DNA of 64,000 nt from Oscillospiraceae bacterium (GCA_009780235.1 WRAK01000010.1:1-64000), one strand, 5' to 3'; shown: positions 52,427 through 61,331, counted from the first letter of the stretch. Notes: generated by a model from the letters alone, not told the origin. Program-made: numbers and translations.

Positions 52427-53793
52427 AAAAAGTAAAAAGACGTACATATTCGATTCTCGTCCTCGTCCTCACCACCTGCCTGTTTATGACTGTTTTCATC
52501 TTCCGTCTCGTGGCAGACGGGGAGGCATGGGCAACATTCCCGACCAACCAAAACATCTACCGAGACGGCCATTTAGCGGTCGGCGCAGTCTTTGACCGCA
52601 ACGGCGTACCCTTGGTCGCGGCAGGGGAGAGAGGTTTGGAGTTCAACCAAAATACCGCCATCCGACGCGCTACGTTCCACGTCGTGGGAGACAGGCGCGG
52701 CCGCATCGGCACGAGCACCTTGGTTGCGCACGCAGGTGACCTCGTGGGCTATAATTTCTTCACAGGCACCTACTCTCTCGGCGGCGGCGGTAACACGATT
52801 CAACTCACCGTAGACGCCGAGCTGAATCGTGTGGCATACAATGCTTTAAACGGCAGACGCGGCGCAGTCGTGGTGATGAACTACGAGACAGGGGAGGTCA
52901 TCGTCAACGTCTCCAACCCATCCTATGACCCGGTAAACCCGCCGACATTCGACCTCGATGACCCCGTCTGGAACGGCGTGTATCTCAACCGTGTCATCTC
53001 CGGCATCTACACTCCGGGTTCGACATTCAAAGTCGTTACTGCTGCGGCAGCGATCGACACGTTTGCCGATGCCATGACAAGAGAATACATCTGCAACGGC
53101 TACACTATCGTGGCGGGGAACCGTGTTACCTGTCTCGGCACCCACGGCAGAATCAGCATGGAACGGGCGATGGGTGTATCCTGCAACGTCTTCTTCGCCG
53201 AGCTGGCCTTAGACCTCGGCGGTCCTTTGCTCCGACAATACACAGAGCGTGCCGGATTACTCAGCGCGCACAATGTGGACAAAGTCCGCACCGCCCCCGG
53301 TAATTTCACGGCGGCGGAAGCAGGCTCTGCGGCTCTGGCATGGTCGGGCGTGGGGCAGAGCGAGAACTTGATAAACCCGCTCGGCATGGCTCGCTTTATG
53401 GGTGCCGTCGCCCGCGGCGGTACGCCGGTGGAACCGCGTCTGATCGAGAGCATCTCCAGCGGCATTTTACCGGAGAGCGTCAGCAACATCTTGCCGGGCG
53501 GCAGGGCGGCAACAGGCAACGCCGCCCTGCCGCCCGGCACGGCAGCTCGACTGAGTACATTGCTCCGAGACACGGCAATCAACTACTACGGCGGCACATT
53601 CCCCGGCCTCGCCGTCGCGGGGAAGACAGGTACCGCCGAAGTAGACGACGGCCGCCCCCACGCTTGGTTCGTCGGATTTTTAGACGATCCGCACAATCCG
53701 CTGGCCTTTGTGGTCATCGTTGAAAACGGCGGCGGCGGACTATCCGTAGCGGCCCCGGTAGCGAATACGGTGTTGCAGGCGGCGGTGAGATAG
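52423..53793 (+). CDS. Class B penicillin-binding protein (transpeptidase)
   Basis: A 456-aa membrane protein with one N-terminal helix (about 10-30), a short PBP dimerisation region, and a transpeptidase domain: catalytic Ser in GSTFKVVTA (about 201), SCN (about 252) and KTGTAE (about 400). It cross-links glycan strands made by the FHA-FtsW partner, whose stop codon it overlaps; the pair mirrors rodA-pbpA of actinobacteria. It is shorter than PBP2B or FtsI. GGGAGG precedes the ATG. Confidence 0.93.
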   Translation: MKKVKRRTYSILVLVLTTCLFMTVFIFRLVADGEAWATFPTNQNIYRDGHLAVGAVFDRNGVPLVAAGERGLEFNQNTAIRRATFHVVGDRRGRIGTSTLVAHAGDLVGYNFFTGTYSLGGGGNTIQLTVDAELNRVAYNALNGRRGAVVVMNYETGEVIVNVSNPSYDPVNPPTFDLDDPVWNGVYLNRVISGIYTPGSTFKVVTAAAAIDTFADAMTREYICNGYTIVAGNRVTCLGTHGRISMERAMGVSCNVFFAELALDLGGPLLRQYTERAGLLSAHNVDKVRTAPGNFTAAEAGSAALAWSGVGQSENLINPLGMARFMGAVARGGTPVEPRLIESISSGILPESVSNILPGGRAATGNAALPPGTAARLSTLLRDTAINYYGGTFPGLAVAGKTGTAEVDDGRPHAWFVGFLDDPHNPLAFVVIVENGGGGLSVAAPVANTVLQAAVR

Positions 53794-53794
53794 T

Positions 53795-54964
53795 ATGAGC
53801 TTGAAAATACAGCGTATCCCTGAAAGCGCGTTCCCTGATTACAGATATGACGTCATGTTCAAAGCCTACAAGTGGGATTTACAAGCGGGTGAGCAAAGCA
53901 CCGTCGGTGACGAAGTGGTTTTGCTGGATAGACAGGAAGCGGAGTATCTGGCCGAATGTGCCAAAGCCCTATACCACGAAACCGTGCAGATGGAACATGC
54001 ACTAAAAAGCAGACCCGATTTGGCTGTAAAAATGGGTATTTCCAAGGATATGGCAAATAGGCTTCATGCCTGCACTTACGAAGCTGACAAACACGTCCGA
54101 TTCATGCGCTTTGATTTCCACCCCACGAAAGACGGGTGGATGATCTCCGAAGTAAACAGCGACGTCCCGGCAGGCTATCCGGAGGCCTCCGTATTACCGA
54201 TAATTACCGAGCAATATTTCGACGGATACAGCAGACACGGCAACTTCGGAGAAACTTTGACCGAGTGTTTGATAAAGCATCTGCCGAAAGGCGGAACCGT
54301 GGCATATGTACACGACACGCACACCGTAGAAGACTATCAAATCCTGCACTTCTTGGGCGATTTGTTAGAAAACGAAGGCTATCGCTCCCTCTATCTCGCA
54401 CCCAACAATGTGAAATGGAGCGAGCGCAAAGCCATAGATATAGATGCGATTTTCAGACATTACCCCATGGAATGGATGGAGTGTACCGAAGGCATTGATT
54501 GGGTCAGTTTTCTAAATGCCGACACACCATCCTGCAACCACCCCCTTGCACTACTGACGCAATCAAAACGATTGCCTTTGGTGTGGGATGAGTTGGGTGT
54601 GGATATCTGCGTATGGAAACGCCTGTTGCCGGAAACCGTGTGTCCTTGCACAATCACCGATACAGACAACCGAATCTTGAAACCCGCGTTCGGCAGGGTG
54701 GGAGAGGGAATCAATATCCCCGGTGCTGTCTCAGCGGAGGAAAACAGAGACATCTTCGAAGCCGCAAGAAAACACCCGGAGCAATGGGTGGCACAACGCA
54801 TGTTTCAAAGCGAGCCGATTCAGGGCAAGCATGTATGTATCGGCGCATTTGTCGTAGACGGCGAGTTCGCAGGATTTTACGGCAGAGCCGGAAATCAGTC
54901 CCGGATAGATGGGAATGCCGCAGACGTACCCGTGCTGGTGAAAGAAAAGATGGAGGAGAAATAG
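53795..54964 (+). CDS. Glutathionylspermidine synthase-like ATP-grasp ligase
   Basis: A 389-aa protein of the GSP_synth ATP-grasp family (as in YgiC and YjfC). Features: FHPTKDGWMISEVNSDVPAG with the family's E-x-N-x-D, YVHDTHTVEDYQ, LKPAFGRVGEGI (ATP phosphate loop) and QRMFQSEPI...GKHVCIGAFVVDGEFAGFY (Mg and ATP site). Enzymes of this family activate a carboxylate as acyl phosphate and join it to an amine. It starts one base after the PBP stop and is four bases before a gene for a Gly/Tyr-rich tail protein, the likely partner. The true substrate is unknown. Confidence 0.88.
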   Translation: MSLKIQRIPESAFPDYRYDVMFKAYKWDLQAGEQSTVGDEVVLLDRQEAEYLAECAKALYHETVQMEHALKSRPDLAVKMGISKDMANRLHACTYEADKHVRFMRFDFHPTKDGWMISEVNSDVPAGYPEASVLPIITEQYFDGYSRHGNFGETLTECLIKHLPKGGTVAYVHDTHTVEDYQILHFLGDLLENEGYRSLYLAPNNVKWSERKAIDIDAIFRHYPMEWMECTEGIDWVSFLNADTPSCNHPLALLTQSKRLPLVWDELGVDICVWKRLLPETVCPCTITDTDNRILKPAFGRVGEGINIPGAVSAEENRDIFEAARKHPEQWVAQRMFQSEPIQGKHVCIGAFVVDGEFAGFYGRAGNQSRIDGNAADVPVLVKEKMEEK

Positions 54965-54967
54965 GGG

Positions 54968-55939
54968 ATGGAGCGAAATATCGGAGCATTTAAAATTTGG
55001 GCACCACGCAGCTCGCATTGGAGCCAATGGGCAAAGCCGATCCTGTTCGTCGGCGCAAAGAAAGCCTGTGAACAAAAACAGAGCGCAGAACCCGCAAAAA
55101 TCCCCTCTGAAATAGCGGATGCCCTTGACAAGAAAACTGCTATGATTGTAGATTTGCCTGGAAAATCCGGCGTCCTGACAGGATTAGGCTTGGCCACAAA
55201 AGGCTATCGGCCTGTGCCTCTGTATAACGGCATCCACGAAGAAAAAATCGGCACATTGACACCCATCCTGGATAACACAGAAATCGTAACAGCATTGCTG
55301 TCGGGTGCGAAATACTTAGCGGAATTATATGTAGCAACAGATGCGCCACCCGTGTTCTTATTGGACTGCAACCGTGAGAAATCCTGTGATGAGAGCGATG
55401 AGCTATTTGACAACAGGTGGAGTATTGACATTGAAGACATGCCCTCAGCGGAGGAGTTCCTTCAACACGGCATAGACAGGCTGATTATTTGGACAGACGG
55501 AAAAACAAATATTTGGCTAAACGAAGATTTAACCCCCATTCTTTCCATGTACAAAGACAAAGGAATCCAAGTGTTTCTCTATCGGGGAGACCGTTTAGGC
55601 GAGCGTTTATTTGAATACAGAGGTGCCGTCAGCGAGAGTCCAAGACCTGTCCGATTTCACAGTCCCAGATTCCGCTGGCGTCTCTTCCGCCGCCGTGGGT
55701 TTCGCATAAGATGGGACAGAACAACGGATGCGGTAAAGCGCATTTGCGGCGTTGACGGATATAAAGGTACAAGCGGCTACAGTAACGGCAAGCCCGGATA
55801 CAAAGGCTCGAACAGTTATAGTGGAAGTAAGCCGGGCTATAAGGGCTACGGCGGATATGGCGGAAAAGGTTCGGGCGGATATTCGGGAAAAGGGTACAGC
55901 GGCTTCCGAGGCGGCTACGGCGGGGGATGTGGTGGTTAA
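54968..55939 (+). CDS. Protein with Gly/Tyr-rich tail, partner of the ATP-grasp gene
   Basis: A 323-aa protein I cannot assign. Residues 1-235 look like a folded alpha/beta domain (GAFKIWAPRSSHWSQWAKP, MIVDLPGKSGVLTGLGLA, PVFLLDCNREKS, IQVFLYRGDRLGERLF). After a basic hinge (about 236-257) comes a tail of about 65 residues built from Gly, Tyr, Ser and Lys (GYKG, SGYS, GGYGGKG units), ending GGGCGG. No signal peptide is present. E. coli ygiB and yjfM, which lie beside GSP-synthase-like genes, also encode proteins with Gly/Ser-rich C-termini, a similar layout. Confidence 0.7.
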   Translation: MERNIGAFKIWAPRSSHWSQWAKPILFVGAKKACEQKQSAEPAKIPSEIADALDKKTAMIVDLPGKSGVLTGLGLATKGYRPVPLYNGIHEEKIGTLTPILDNTEIVTALLSGAKYLAELYVATDAPPVFLLDCNREKSCDESDELFDNRWSIDIEDMPSAEEFLQHGIDRLIIWTDGKTNIWLNEDLTPILSMYKDKGIQVFLYRGDRLGERLFEYRGAVSESPRPVRFHSPRFRWRLFRRRGFRIRWDRTTDAVKRICGVDGYKGTSGYSNGKPGYKGSNSYSGSKPGYKGYGGYGGKGSGGYSGKGYSGFRGGYGGGCGG

Positions 55940-56022
55940 ATAATTGACGCACAGATGAGACCGGAACCGCACCTTTGCAAAAACGACACATATAAAAAAC
56001 CACGGGACAGAGAGGAAATCAC

Positions 56023-58188
56023 ATGGGCAAACACGAAATGGATCGCAACGAAAGAATCGAACAAATGCGGCAGGAATACAGAGCACGCCGAGAAAATCCG
56101 GACGGACAGAGCCAACAAGAGCAGGGCAGGCGCCAAGCTCCCAGACGCCGAAACCGCTTTCGGCTGACATTATTTTTCCCCCTGTCGATTCTCCTGATGG
56201 AACTCACCCTGCGGGTATGGTTCGACATGTCATTCTGGGGCTCAGGTCTCATTTACGCCATCCTGTTCGCCATAGGCGCGGGTATGGTCTGTAACCTTAT
56301 CGTAAGCATAGGCCCCGAGCGGCTGCGGCGCGTGCTCCATTGGGTAACGCTGTGTTTCCTCACGCTTTTATTCGGCATTCAAATCGTCCACTACCATATC
56401 TTCAACGGCTTTGCGGGTGTCGGACACATTGGCGTGGCAGGGGACGCCATTACCAACTTCTTTATGGACATGATAGCGGGTATCGTGAGCTCTACGATTC
56501 CCTTGCTCATCACATTCATCCCATTAGCGGTGTTTATCCTCAAAAAACTCTGGAAGCAAGCACCCATCCGCCGCCCCGCCAGAATGATTCGGACACTACT
56601 TGCAGCCATCGTGTTCCACATATTGGTCATCGGATCCATTATGCTGAACTCCTCCGGTATCCTGCCGCTCAACGCGGTGTATCGGGAGCATTTTACAATG
56701 AACCTCGGCGTCCCCAACTTCGGTCTGGTCACGAGTATGCGGTTGGATATCCGCTACACCATCTTCGGCCGCCCCGAGGCCGATATCACAGGCGGCTACT
56801 TCATGCCGGAAGCCCCCACACCGACCCCGTCGGGCACAGAGCCGCATGACCCCAACGGGGAAGAGCCGTACGACCCCGGCCCCACCATCCCGCTCGGCTT
56901 TGCGGGCTGCTATTACAACATCCTGCCCATCGACTTCGAGGCACTTTTGGAAACGGAAACCAATTCCGGCATCCGAGAGATGCACGAGTTCTTCATGAAC
57001 CGCCGCGCAACGCCGCGCAACGAGTGGACGGGCCGCTTTGAGGGCTATAACCTCGTCTGGCTCATGGGCGAGGCGTTCCACACCCTCGCCATCCACCCGG
57101 AGATTACCCCGACGCTATACATGATGGCCAACGAGGGCTTCCGGTTCACCAACTTCTACACGCCCGACACGGGCTTCTCCACCACAGGCGGCGAATTCGC
57201 CATGGTCACAAGCCTCATCCCGCGGAGCGTCAACGCTTTCCCGAACACAGCGAACAATTACATGCCTTTCGGCTTCGGCAACATGTTCCGTGATCTGGGC
57301 TATGAAACCTTTGCTTACCACAACTGGACTTACAGCTTTTACCGGCGCGACCTCTCGCACCCCAATTTGGGCTATACTTGGCGCGGCCTCGGCGGCCCCG
57401 GCAATATGGGACTGCCGCTCACACCCCGCGCGGACGGAAGAGCTTATTGGCCGACTTCTGACCTTGAAATGATTCAGCTCACGGCGGACTACTTCGTAAA
57501 CGCCGACAACTTCCACGTCTACTACGTCACAGTAAGCGGCCACCTCAATTACAACTTCGGCGGCAACGCCATGGCCAGACGGCACCAAGATAGGGTAGAG
57601 CACCTCCCATACTCCGTAGGCCCCAGAGCGTATCTGGCCACGCACGTAGAACTTGACCTCGCCTTGGCCTATCTCATCGAACGTCTGGACGCGGCAGGCC
57701 AGTTGGAACGTACTGTATTCGCCATGGCCGCCGACCATTACCCCTACGGCCTCACCGATGCCGAGATGGCAGAACTCAGCGGCACCCCCATGGCAGAGCC
57801 CATCATCGACCGCCATCACAGTACGTTTATCCTCTGGAGCGCGTCCATGGAAGAGCCTGTTGAGGTGACAGCGTTCAGCTCGTTCTACGACGTGATGCCC
57901 ACGCTCGCAAACCTTTTCAATCTGCCCTATGATTCCCGCTTGGTGATGGGCGTTGACCTTCTCTCCGGGGTTGACCCGTTTGTCCCCTTCGCCAGCCGCA
58001 GTTGGATTTCGCATTTAGGCCGCTTCAACTCCGCCACAGGCGTATTCACACCCCACCCGCATGTTGACCCGGCGGATATCCCGGAAAACCACGCCCAACA
58101 GATGGCGGGGAGGTTCAATGTCATGGAAATCCATTCCGTGCGAATCATAGAGCACGATTATTACCGGATTGTGCTGGGGAACAGATAA
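56023..58188 (+). CDS. LtaS-like sulfatase-family membrane enzyme
   Basis: A 721-aa protein. A charged cytoplasmic N-terminus (about 1-45) is followed by about five membrane helices (to about 225) and an extracellular alkaline-phosphatase/sulfatase domain of the lipoteichoic acid synthase type: NLVWLMGEAFHTL (metal), the likely nucleophile Thr in GFSTTGGEF (about 383), YYVTVSGHLNYN and MAADHYPYG. It would transfer phosphoglycerol or a similar group to a lipid or wall polymer. It follows the tail-protein gene by 83 bases; AGAGGA precedes the ATG. Confidence 0.9.
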   Translation: MGKHEMDRNERIEQMRQEYRARRENPDGQSQQEQGRRQAPRRRNRFRLTLFFPLSILLMELTLRVWFDMSFWGSGLIYAILFAIGAGMVCNLIVSIGPERLRRVLHWVTLCFLTLLFGIQIVHYHIFNGFAGVGHIGVAGDAITNFFMDMIAGIVSSTIPLLITFIPLAVFILKKLWKQAPIRRPARMIRTLLAAIVFHILVIGSIMLNSSGILPLNAVYREHFTMNLGVPNFGLVTSMRLDIRYTIFGRPEADITGGYFMPEAPTPTPSGTEPHDPNGEEPYDPGPTIPLGFAGCYYNILPIDFEALLETETNSGIREMHEFFMNRRATPRNEWTGRFEGYNLVWLMGEAFHTLAIHPEITPTLYMMANEGFRFTNFYTPDTGFSTTGGEFAMVTSLIPRSVNAFPNTANNYMPFGFGNMFRDLGYETFAYHNWTYSFYRRDLSHPNLGYTWRGLGGPGNMGLPLTPRADGRAYWPTSDLEMIQLTADYFVNADNFHVYYVTVSGHLNYNFGGNAMARRHQDRVEHLPYSVGPRAYLATHVELDLALAYLIERLDAAGQLERTVFAMAADHYPYGLTDAEMAELSGTPMAEPIIDRHHSTFILWSASMEEPVEVTAFSSFYDVMPTLANLFNLPYDSRLVMGVDLLSGVDPFVPFASRSWISHLGRFNSATGVFTPHPHVDPADIPENHAQQMAGRFNVMEIHSVRIIEHDYYRIVLGNR

Positions 58189-58198
58189 CATAACACAC

Positions 58199-58227
58199 GT
58201 AAGGGCAGGCCTTGTGTCTGCCCTTAC
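58199..58227. repeat. GGGCAG...CTGCCC hairpin repeat
   Basis: GTAAGGGCAG, GCCTTGTGT, CTGCCCTTAC, eleven bases after the LtaS-like gene's stop. Related to 20787-20826 and to a partial copy near 59813-59833. Confidence 0.75.
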
Positions 58228-58259
58228 AATAATTTGAAAACGCAGGAGGTTTACATAAC

Positions 58260-58904
58260 ATGGCAAGCATTCAAAACGTCCAAGTATTCGGTTTAGACGA
58301 GAGCATCTACCGCAGCGGCTATCCCATGCTCAAACAAGCTCCCACAGAGGCCGAGTTTGAAGCCATCGTAACAGAAATCAAAACCGCCAGAGAAACAGGG
58401 GAGGCTGACAACCCTCACATCCGCAGAGCCGTCAAACTCGCCAACGCCAAGGGCGGGGGACATGAGCAGTTCCTCTCCGGCATTACCGTCACTTTCGACA
58501 TGACCCTCTCCAACAAGGCTTGGGTCGAAGCCGAGCGGTACCGTTTCCTCACGTTCATCTCCTCTATGAGCACCATGCACCGTGTGGCGTTCTTCAAAAT
58601 AGGGGAGAGCTGCAACGAACACACAAGCAAAGAAGCCATCGCCGCCGCCGAGACCTTGCAAGAGGCATACAATAACATAGACGCCAACGCAGAACCGACA
58701 CGGAAGAAAGCGGCCTACCTAAACCTCCTCTACAACCTCCCCGCAGGCTTTGAGGTCATGGCGGGGATGATCACCAACTACCGTTGTCTGAGAAACATCC
58801 ACGAACAAAGACGCACACACCGACTGCCGGATTGGCAGATTGTGTGCGATTGGATTGAGACCCTACCAATGGCGGGAGAGTTGATTTTGCCGGTGAAACC
58901 CTAA
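58260..58904 (+). CDS. ThyX-like fold protein, unknown function
   Basis: A 214-aa soluble protein. The blocks LSGITVTFDMTLSNKAWVEA, ERYRFLTFISSMSTMHRVAF and NYRCLRNIHEQRRTHRLPDW are laid out as in flavin-dependent thymidylate synthase (ThyX) and match proteins often seen in phages and Firmicutes, but the canonical ThyX motif RHRxxSxNxxSxR is absent, so I do not call it a thymidylate synthase. The substrate is unknown. GCAGGAGG precedes the ATG. It is a single gene between two repeats. Confidence 0.6.
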   Translation: MASIQNVQVFGLDESIYRSGYPMLKQAPTEAEFEAIVTEIKTARETGEADNPHIRRAVKLANAKGGGHEQFLSGITVTFDMTLSNKAWVEAERYRFLTFISSMSTMHRVAFFKIGESCNEHTSKEAIAAAETLQEAYNNIDANAEPTRKKAAYLNLLYNLPAGFEVMAGMITNYRCLRNIHEQRRTHRLPDWQIVCDWIETLPMAGELILPVKP

Positions 58905-58907
58905 CGC

Positions 58908-59144
58908 ACCCGCGCGCGGGGGAGAACGTCCGGGCAGTCTGCCCGCAGACGCCCATAATCGCGGGTCGCAAACGTAACAACAGAGCGCGCACGGTGCGTT
59001 GCACATCACGTCGCACGCGTACGGCGTTTTTGCTGACGCAGCAACCCACAGCGGGTTCTTAGGGGCGCAGCCCCTGAGTGTTTTTTTGCTTCCTTTTGGC
59101 TCGTGCCAAAAGGAAGGCCCCGCCGGCGAGGCGATATCAACGTA
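58908..59144 (+). repeat. 240-bp repeat, copy 2
   Basis: Same order of blocks as 23584-23823: ACCCGCGCGCGGGGG, ACGTCCGGGCAGTCTGCCCGC, AATCGCGGGT, GGGTTCTTAGGGGCGCAGCCC, a tail hairpin (CTTCCTTTTGGC/GCCAAAAGGAAG), GGCCCCGCCGGC and AACGTA. The tail hairpin differs in sequence from that of copy 1 but is conserved as a stem. Confidence 0.85.
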
Positions 59145-59215
59145 ATAATAAGAAAAAACGCACGGACGAACACAGTTCACCCTACAATCAGACATGCTCA
59201 GAAAGGAGCCTGAAC

Positions 59216-59782
59216 ATGAAGAAAAAAATAACGCTTCCTGTGTTTTTTATCGTTATATTGATATTGTTTGGCTGTACGGCAAATGAGAACGAAACAATAA
59301 TAGAAAACGGCTCAAATTATCGGATTATTGAAACGGATGAATATTCCGTGCTTCGTTATGAGATATTCAATAACAACGGAGAAATTATCAGAAGCGGTAC
59401 CGGGCAGAGAATACCGTCATTTCGTAGCATAAGCGAAGATGTGCTAGAAGTTTCTGTCGGTGCGGGAACCGGCACACAAACAGTACAATTTTATTCGGCA
59501 AAAAATGATATATTTTCAGAAGTTTTTGACACTCCTATTGTAATAACAAATGAACTGATAGGACTTGTTAGATGGTCTGATGATGGCGTATTAAACTTAG
59601 TCGTCCGAGACATTTTTGATACGGAAAATTACTATAGTGAATTTTGGTTAAAAGATTTCTCAAGCGTAGCAAATCCAATAAACGCACTAATCCAAGTAGA
59701 ATATTTAGGTATGGGCAGAGTAGAAATTACATATTTGTCAGGGAAAAACTTTGTTGAAACAACTACCATTCTTACGTTATAA
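59216..59782 (+). CDS. Lipoprotein, unknown function
   Basis: A 188-aa protein with a lipoprotein signal (MKKKITLPVFFIVILILFGC, Cys 20). The mature part is beta-rich and acidic, rich in Glu, Asn and Ile, and its composition is clearly A+T-rich compared with the neighbours, which hints at acquisition. The ATG at 59216 follows GAAAGGAG. I do not recognise the family. Confidence 0.65.
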   Translation: MKKKITLPVFFIVILILFGCTANENETIIENGSNYRIIETDEYSVLRYEIFNNNGEIIRSGTGQRIPSFRSISEDVLEVSVGAGTGTQTVQFYSAKNDIFSEVFDTPIVITNELIGLVRWSDDGVLNLVVRDIFDTENYYSEFWLKDFSSVANPINALIQVEYLGMGRVEITYLSGKNFVETTTILTL

Positions 59783-59864
59783 TCAGTTTATAACCTCCAA
59801 AACACACCCCCACGGGCAGATAACCCCGCCCTTACAAAGCACCAAGTAGGAGGGAGCACCCGCC

Positions 59865-60410
59865 ATGAAAAGAAAAACAAACTTCAAAGTAACCGCAATC
59901 GCTCTAGCCCTACTCTGCCTTATACTATTCACCACTTGCAGGTCTTGGCTCTTCCTCTCCCAACCGCCGCAACTCTATGTAAGCCTACGTACAGAAGACG
60001 CACAAACCCAACACGTCCGAGCGGCAAAAGGGTCTCACGACTGGGATTATATCGGCGGCAGCTTTTCCGCCACCGGATCCCATCCATTGGATTTTTTCGT
60101 ATTCGACGAATTTAACATGACCGACGACCTCATATTCCACCTAAATAACGCAAACGGCGAAATCAGGCTTCAATTCACCGACAACCTCTCGCCGTACGCC
60201 GTATACGTACGCCGATGGCCCGCAGAATTTGCAGCCCCCGTAAATGACGGCGGCAGCGATATGGATTTATGGTTTCAATACGAGTCCGTTGAGATAAATA
60301 ACAACATCATCCACATCAGCAATGACGGCAAGGACTATATTTATGAGGTAGAAGCCAGATGGGCACAGGGGTGGTCGTTCTATACTTTCCGTGTAGACAG
60401 CGCAGGGTAG
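59865..60410 (+). CDS. Small exported protein, unknown function
   Basis: A 181-aa protein with an N-terminal hydrophobic segment (about 10-25) ending LFTTC, possibly a weak lipobox with Cys about 26, otherwise a membrane anchor. The rest has aromatic beta-strand-like repeats (LDFFVFDEFNMTDD, AVYVRRWPAEF, YIYEVEARWAQGW). GGAGGGAG precedes the ATG. The TAG stop is the first TAG of a palindromic repeat, so the C-terminus (FRVDSAG) may have been set by that insertion. Family unknown. Confidence 0.6.
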   Translation: MKRKTNFKVTAIALALLCLILFTTCRSWLFLSQPPQLYVSLRTEDAQTQHVRAAKGSHDWDYIGGSFSATGSHPLDFFVFDEFNMTDDLIFHLNNANGEIRLQFTDNLSPYAVYVRRWPAEFAAPVNDGGSDMDLWFQYESVEINNNIIHISNDGKDYIYEVEARWAQGWSFYTFRVDSAG

Positions 60411-60482
60411 GAGGCAGCGTCCTCAACGCCCCGCACAGCAACATCGCAATACAACGGGGCATCGAGGACGCCGCCCTCTGCA
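60407..60482. repeat. Palindromic repeat, GGCGTCC type, copy 6 (degenerate)
   Basis: Left arm GTAGGAGGCAGCGTCC, right arm GAGGACGCCGCCCTCTGC, centre rich in CA. Its TAG ends the 181-aa gene. Confidence 0.8.
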
Positions 60483-60597
60483 AAACATACCCTTGCGTCC
60501 CTACTCCCCCATCGGCAGGGAATAGGGGAGGGGATATGTAAACCAAAATTTAGTAATATTTCTATTCAAAACACCATTAAAAAGGGAGGCCAAACCC

Positions 60598-61221
60598 ATG
60601 CAAGTAATCCTCATCAACGGCAGTCCCAACAGAGAGGGCTGCACCTACACAGCTCTAAGCATCATAGAAGATGAACTAAACGCCGCCGGAATCGAAACTC
60701 AAATGTTCCAACTCGGCACCGAGGCGATAGCAGGGTGCAGAGACTGCGGCTACTGTTTCGAGCACGGCACTTGCGCAATAGGCGATATCGTCAACGAGTT
60801 CACAGAGCTTGCAACGGACGCCGACGGTTTTATTTTCGGCTCACCCGTCCATTACGCCTCGGCAGGGGGCAGCATCACGGCCTTTATGGACAGGGTATTT
60901 TTTTCCGCCCGCCGCAGGGTATTCCGGGGCAAACCCGCCGCCGCAGTCGTCAGTTGCAGGCGGGGCGGCTCTACAGCGGCCTTGGACCAACTAGGCAAAT
61001 ACTTCGCCATCAGCCAAATGCCTGTCGTTTCAAGTCAATACTGGAACATGATTCACGGCATGAGTCCCGACGAAGTTCGGCAAGATTTAGAGGGCGTGCA
61101 AATCATGCGCACCCTTGGCAAAAACATGGCATGGCTCCTCCGCTGCATCAACGCAGGCAAAGCCGCCGGGATCGAACTCCCTCTGTCAGAGCGTGTGACG
61201 TTCACGAACTTCATCCGCTAG
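60598..61221 (+). CDS. NADPH-dependent FMN reductase / flavodoxin-like protein
   Basis: A 207-aa protein with the flavin phosphate loop NGSPNREGCTYTALS, a conserved CRDCGYCFEHGTC cysteine cluster (about 45-57) and GSPVHYASAGGSITAFMDR. Members move electrons with FMN; those with the CxxCxxC cluster act with Fe-S or thiol partners. AAAGGGAGG precedes the ATG. It stands alone and is followed by a terminator. Confidence 0.88.
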   Translation: MQVILINGSPNREGCTYTALSIIEDELNAAGIETQMFQLGTEAIAGCRDCGYCFEHGTCAIGDIVNEFTELATDADGFIFGSPVHYASAGGSITAFMDRVFFSARRRVFRGKPAAAVVSCRRGGSTAALDQLGKYFAISQMPVVSSQYWNMIHGMSPDEVRQDLEGVQIMRTLGKNMAWLLRCINAGKAAGIELPLSERVTFTNFIR

Positions 61222-61241
61222 TTTGCACCCTATCGCAAAAT

Positions 61242-61307
61242 AAAAAAATCCTTAGCCATAGAGGGGGAGGAGGCTCTCTCTTTTCTCTGATGGCCGGGGA
61301 TTTTTTA
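61242..61307 (+). terminator. Terminator after the flavodoxin-like gene
   Basis: AAAAAAATCC pairs with GGATTTTTT, with inner TAGCCAT/ATGGCC, and a T-run follows on the plus strand. Confidence 0.75.
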
Positions 61308-61331
61308 TTTTATCAAAACTTGACAGGGGAG

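Noticed and set aside
57115-58014. 299-aa minus-strand frame opposite the LtaS-like gene
   Set aside because: Shadow frame; the plus strand carries all sulfatase motifs.
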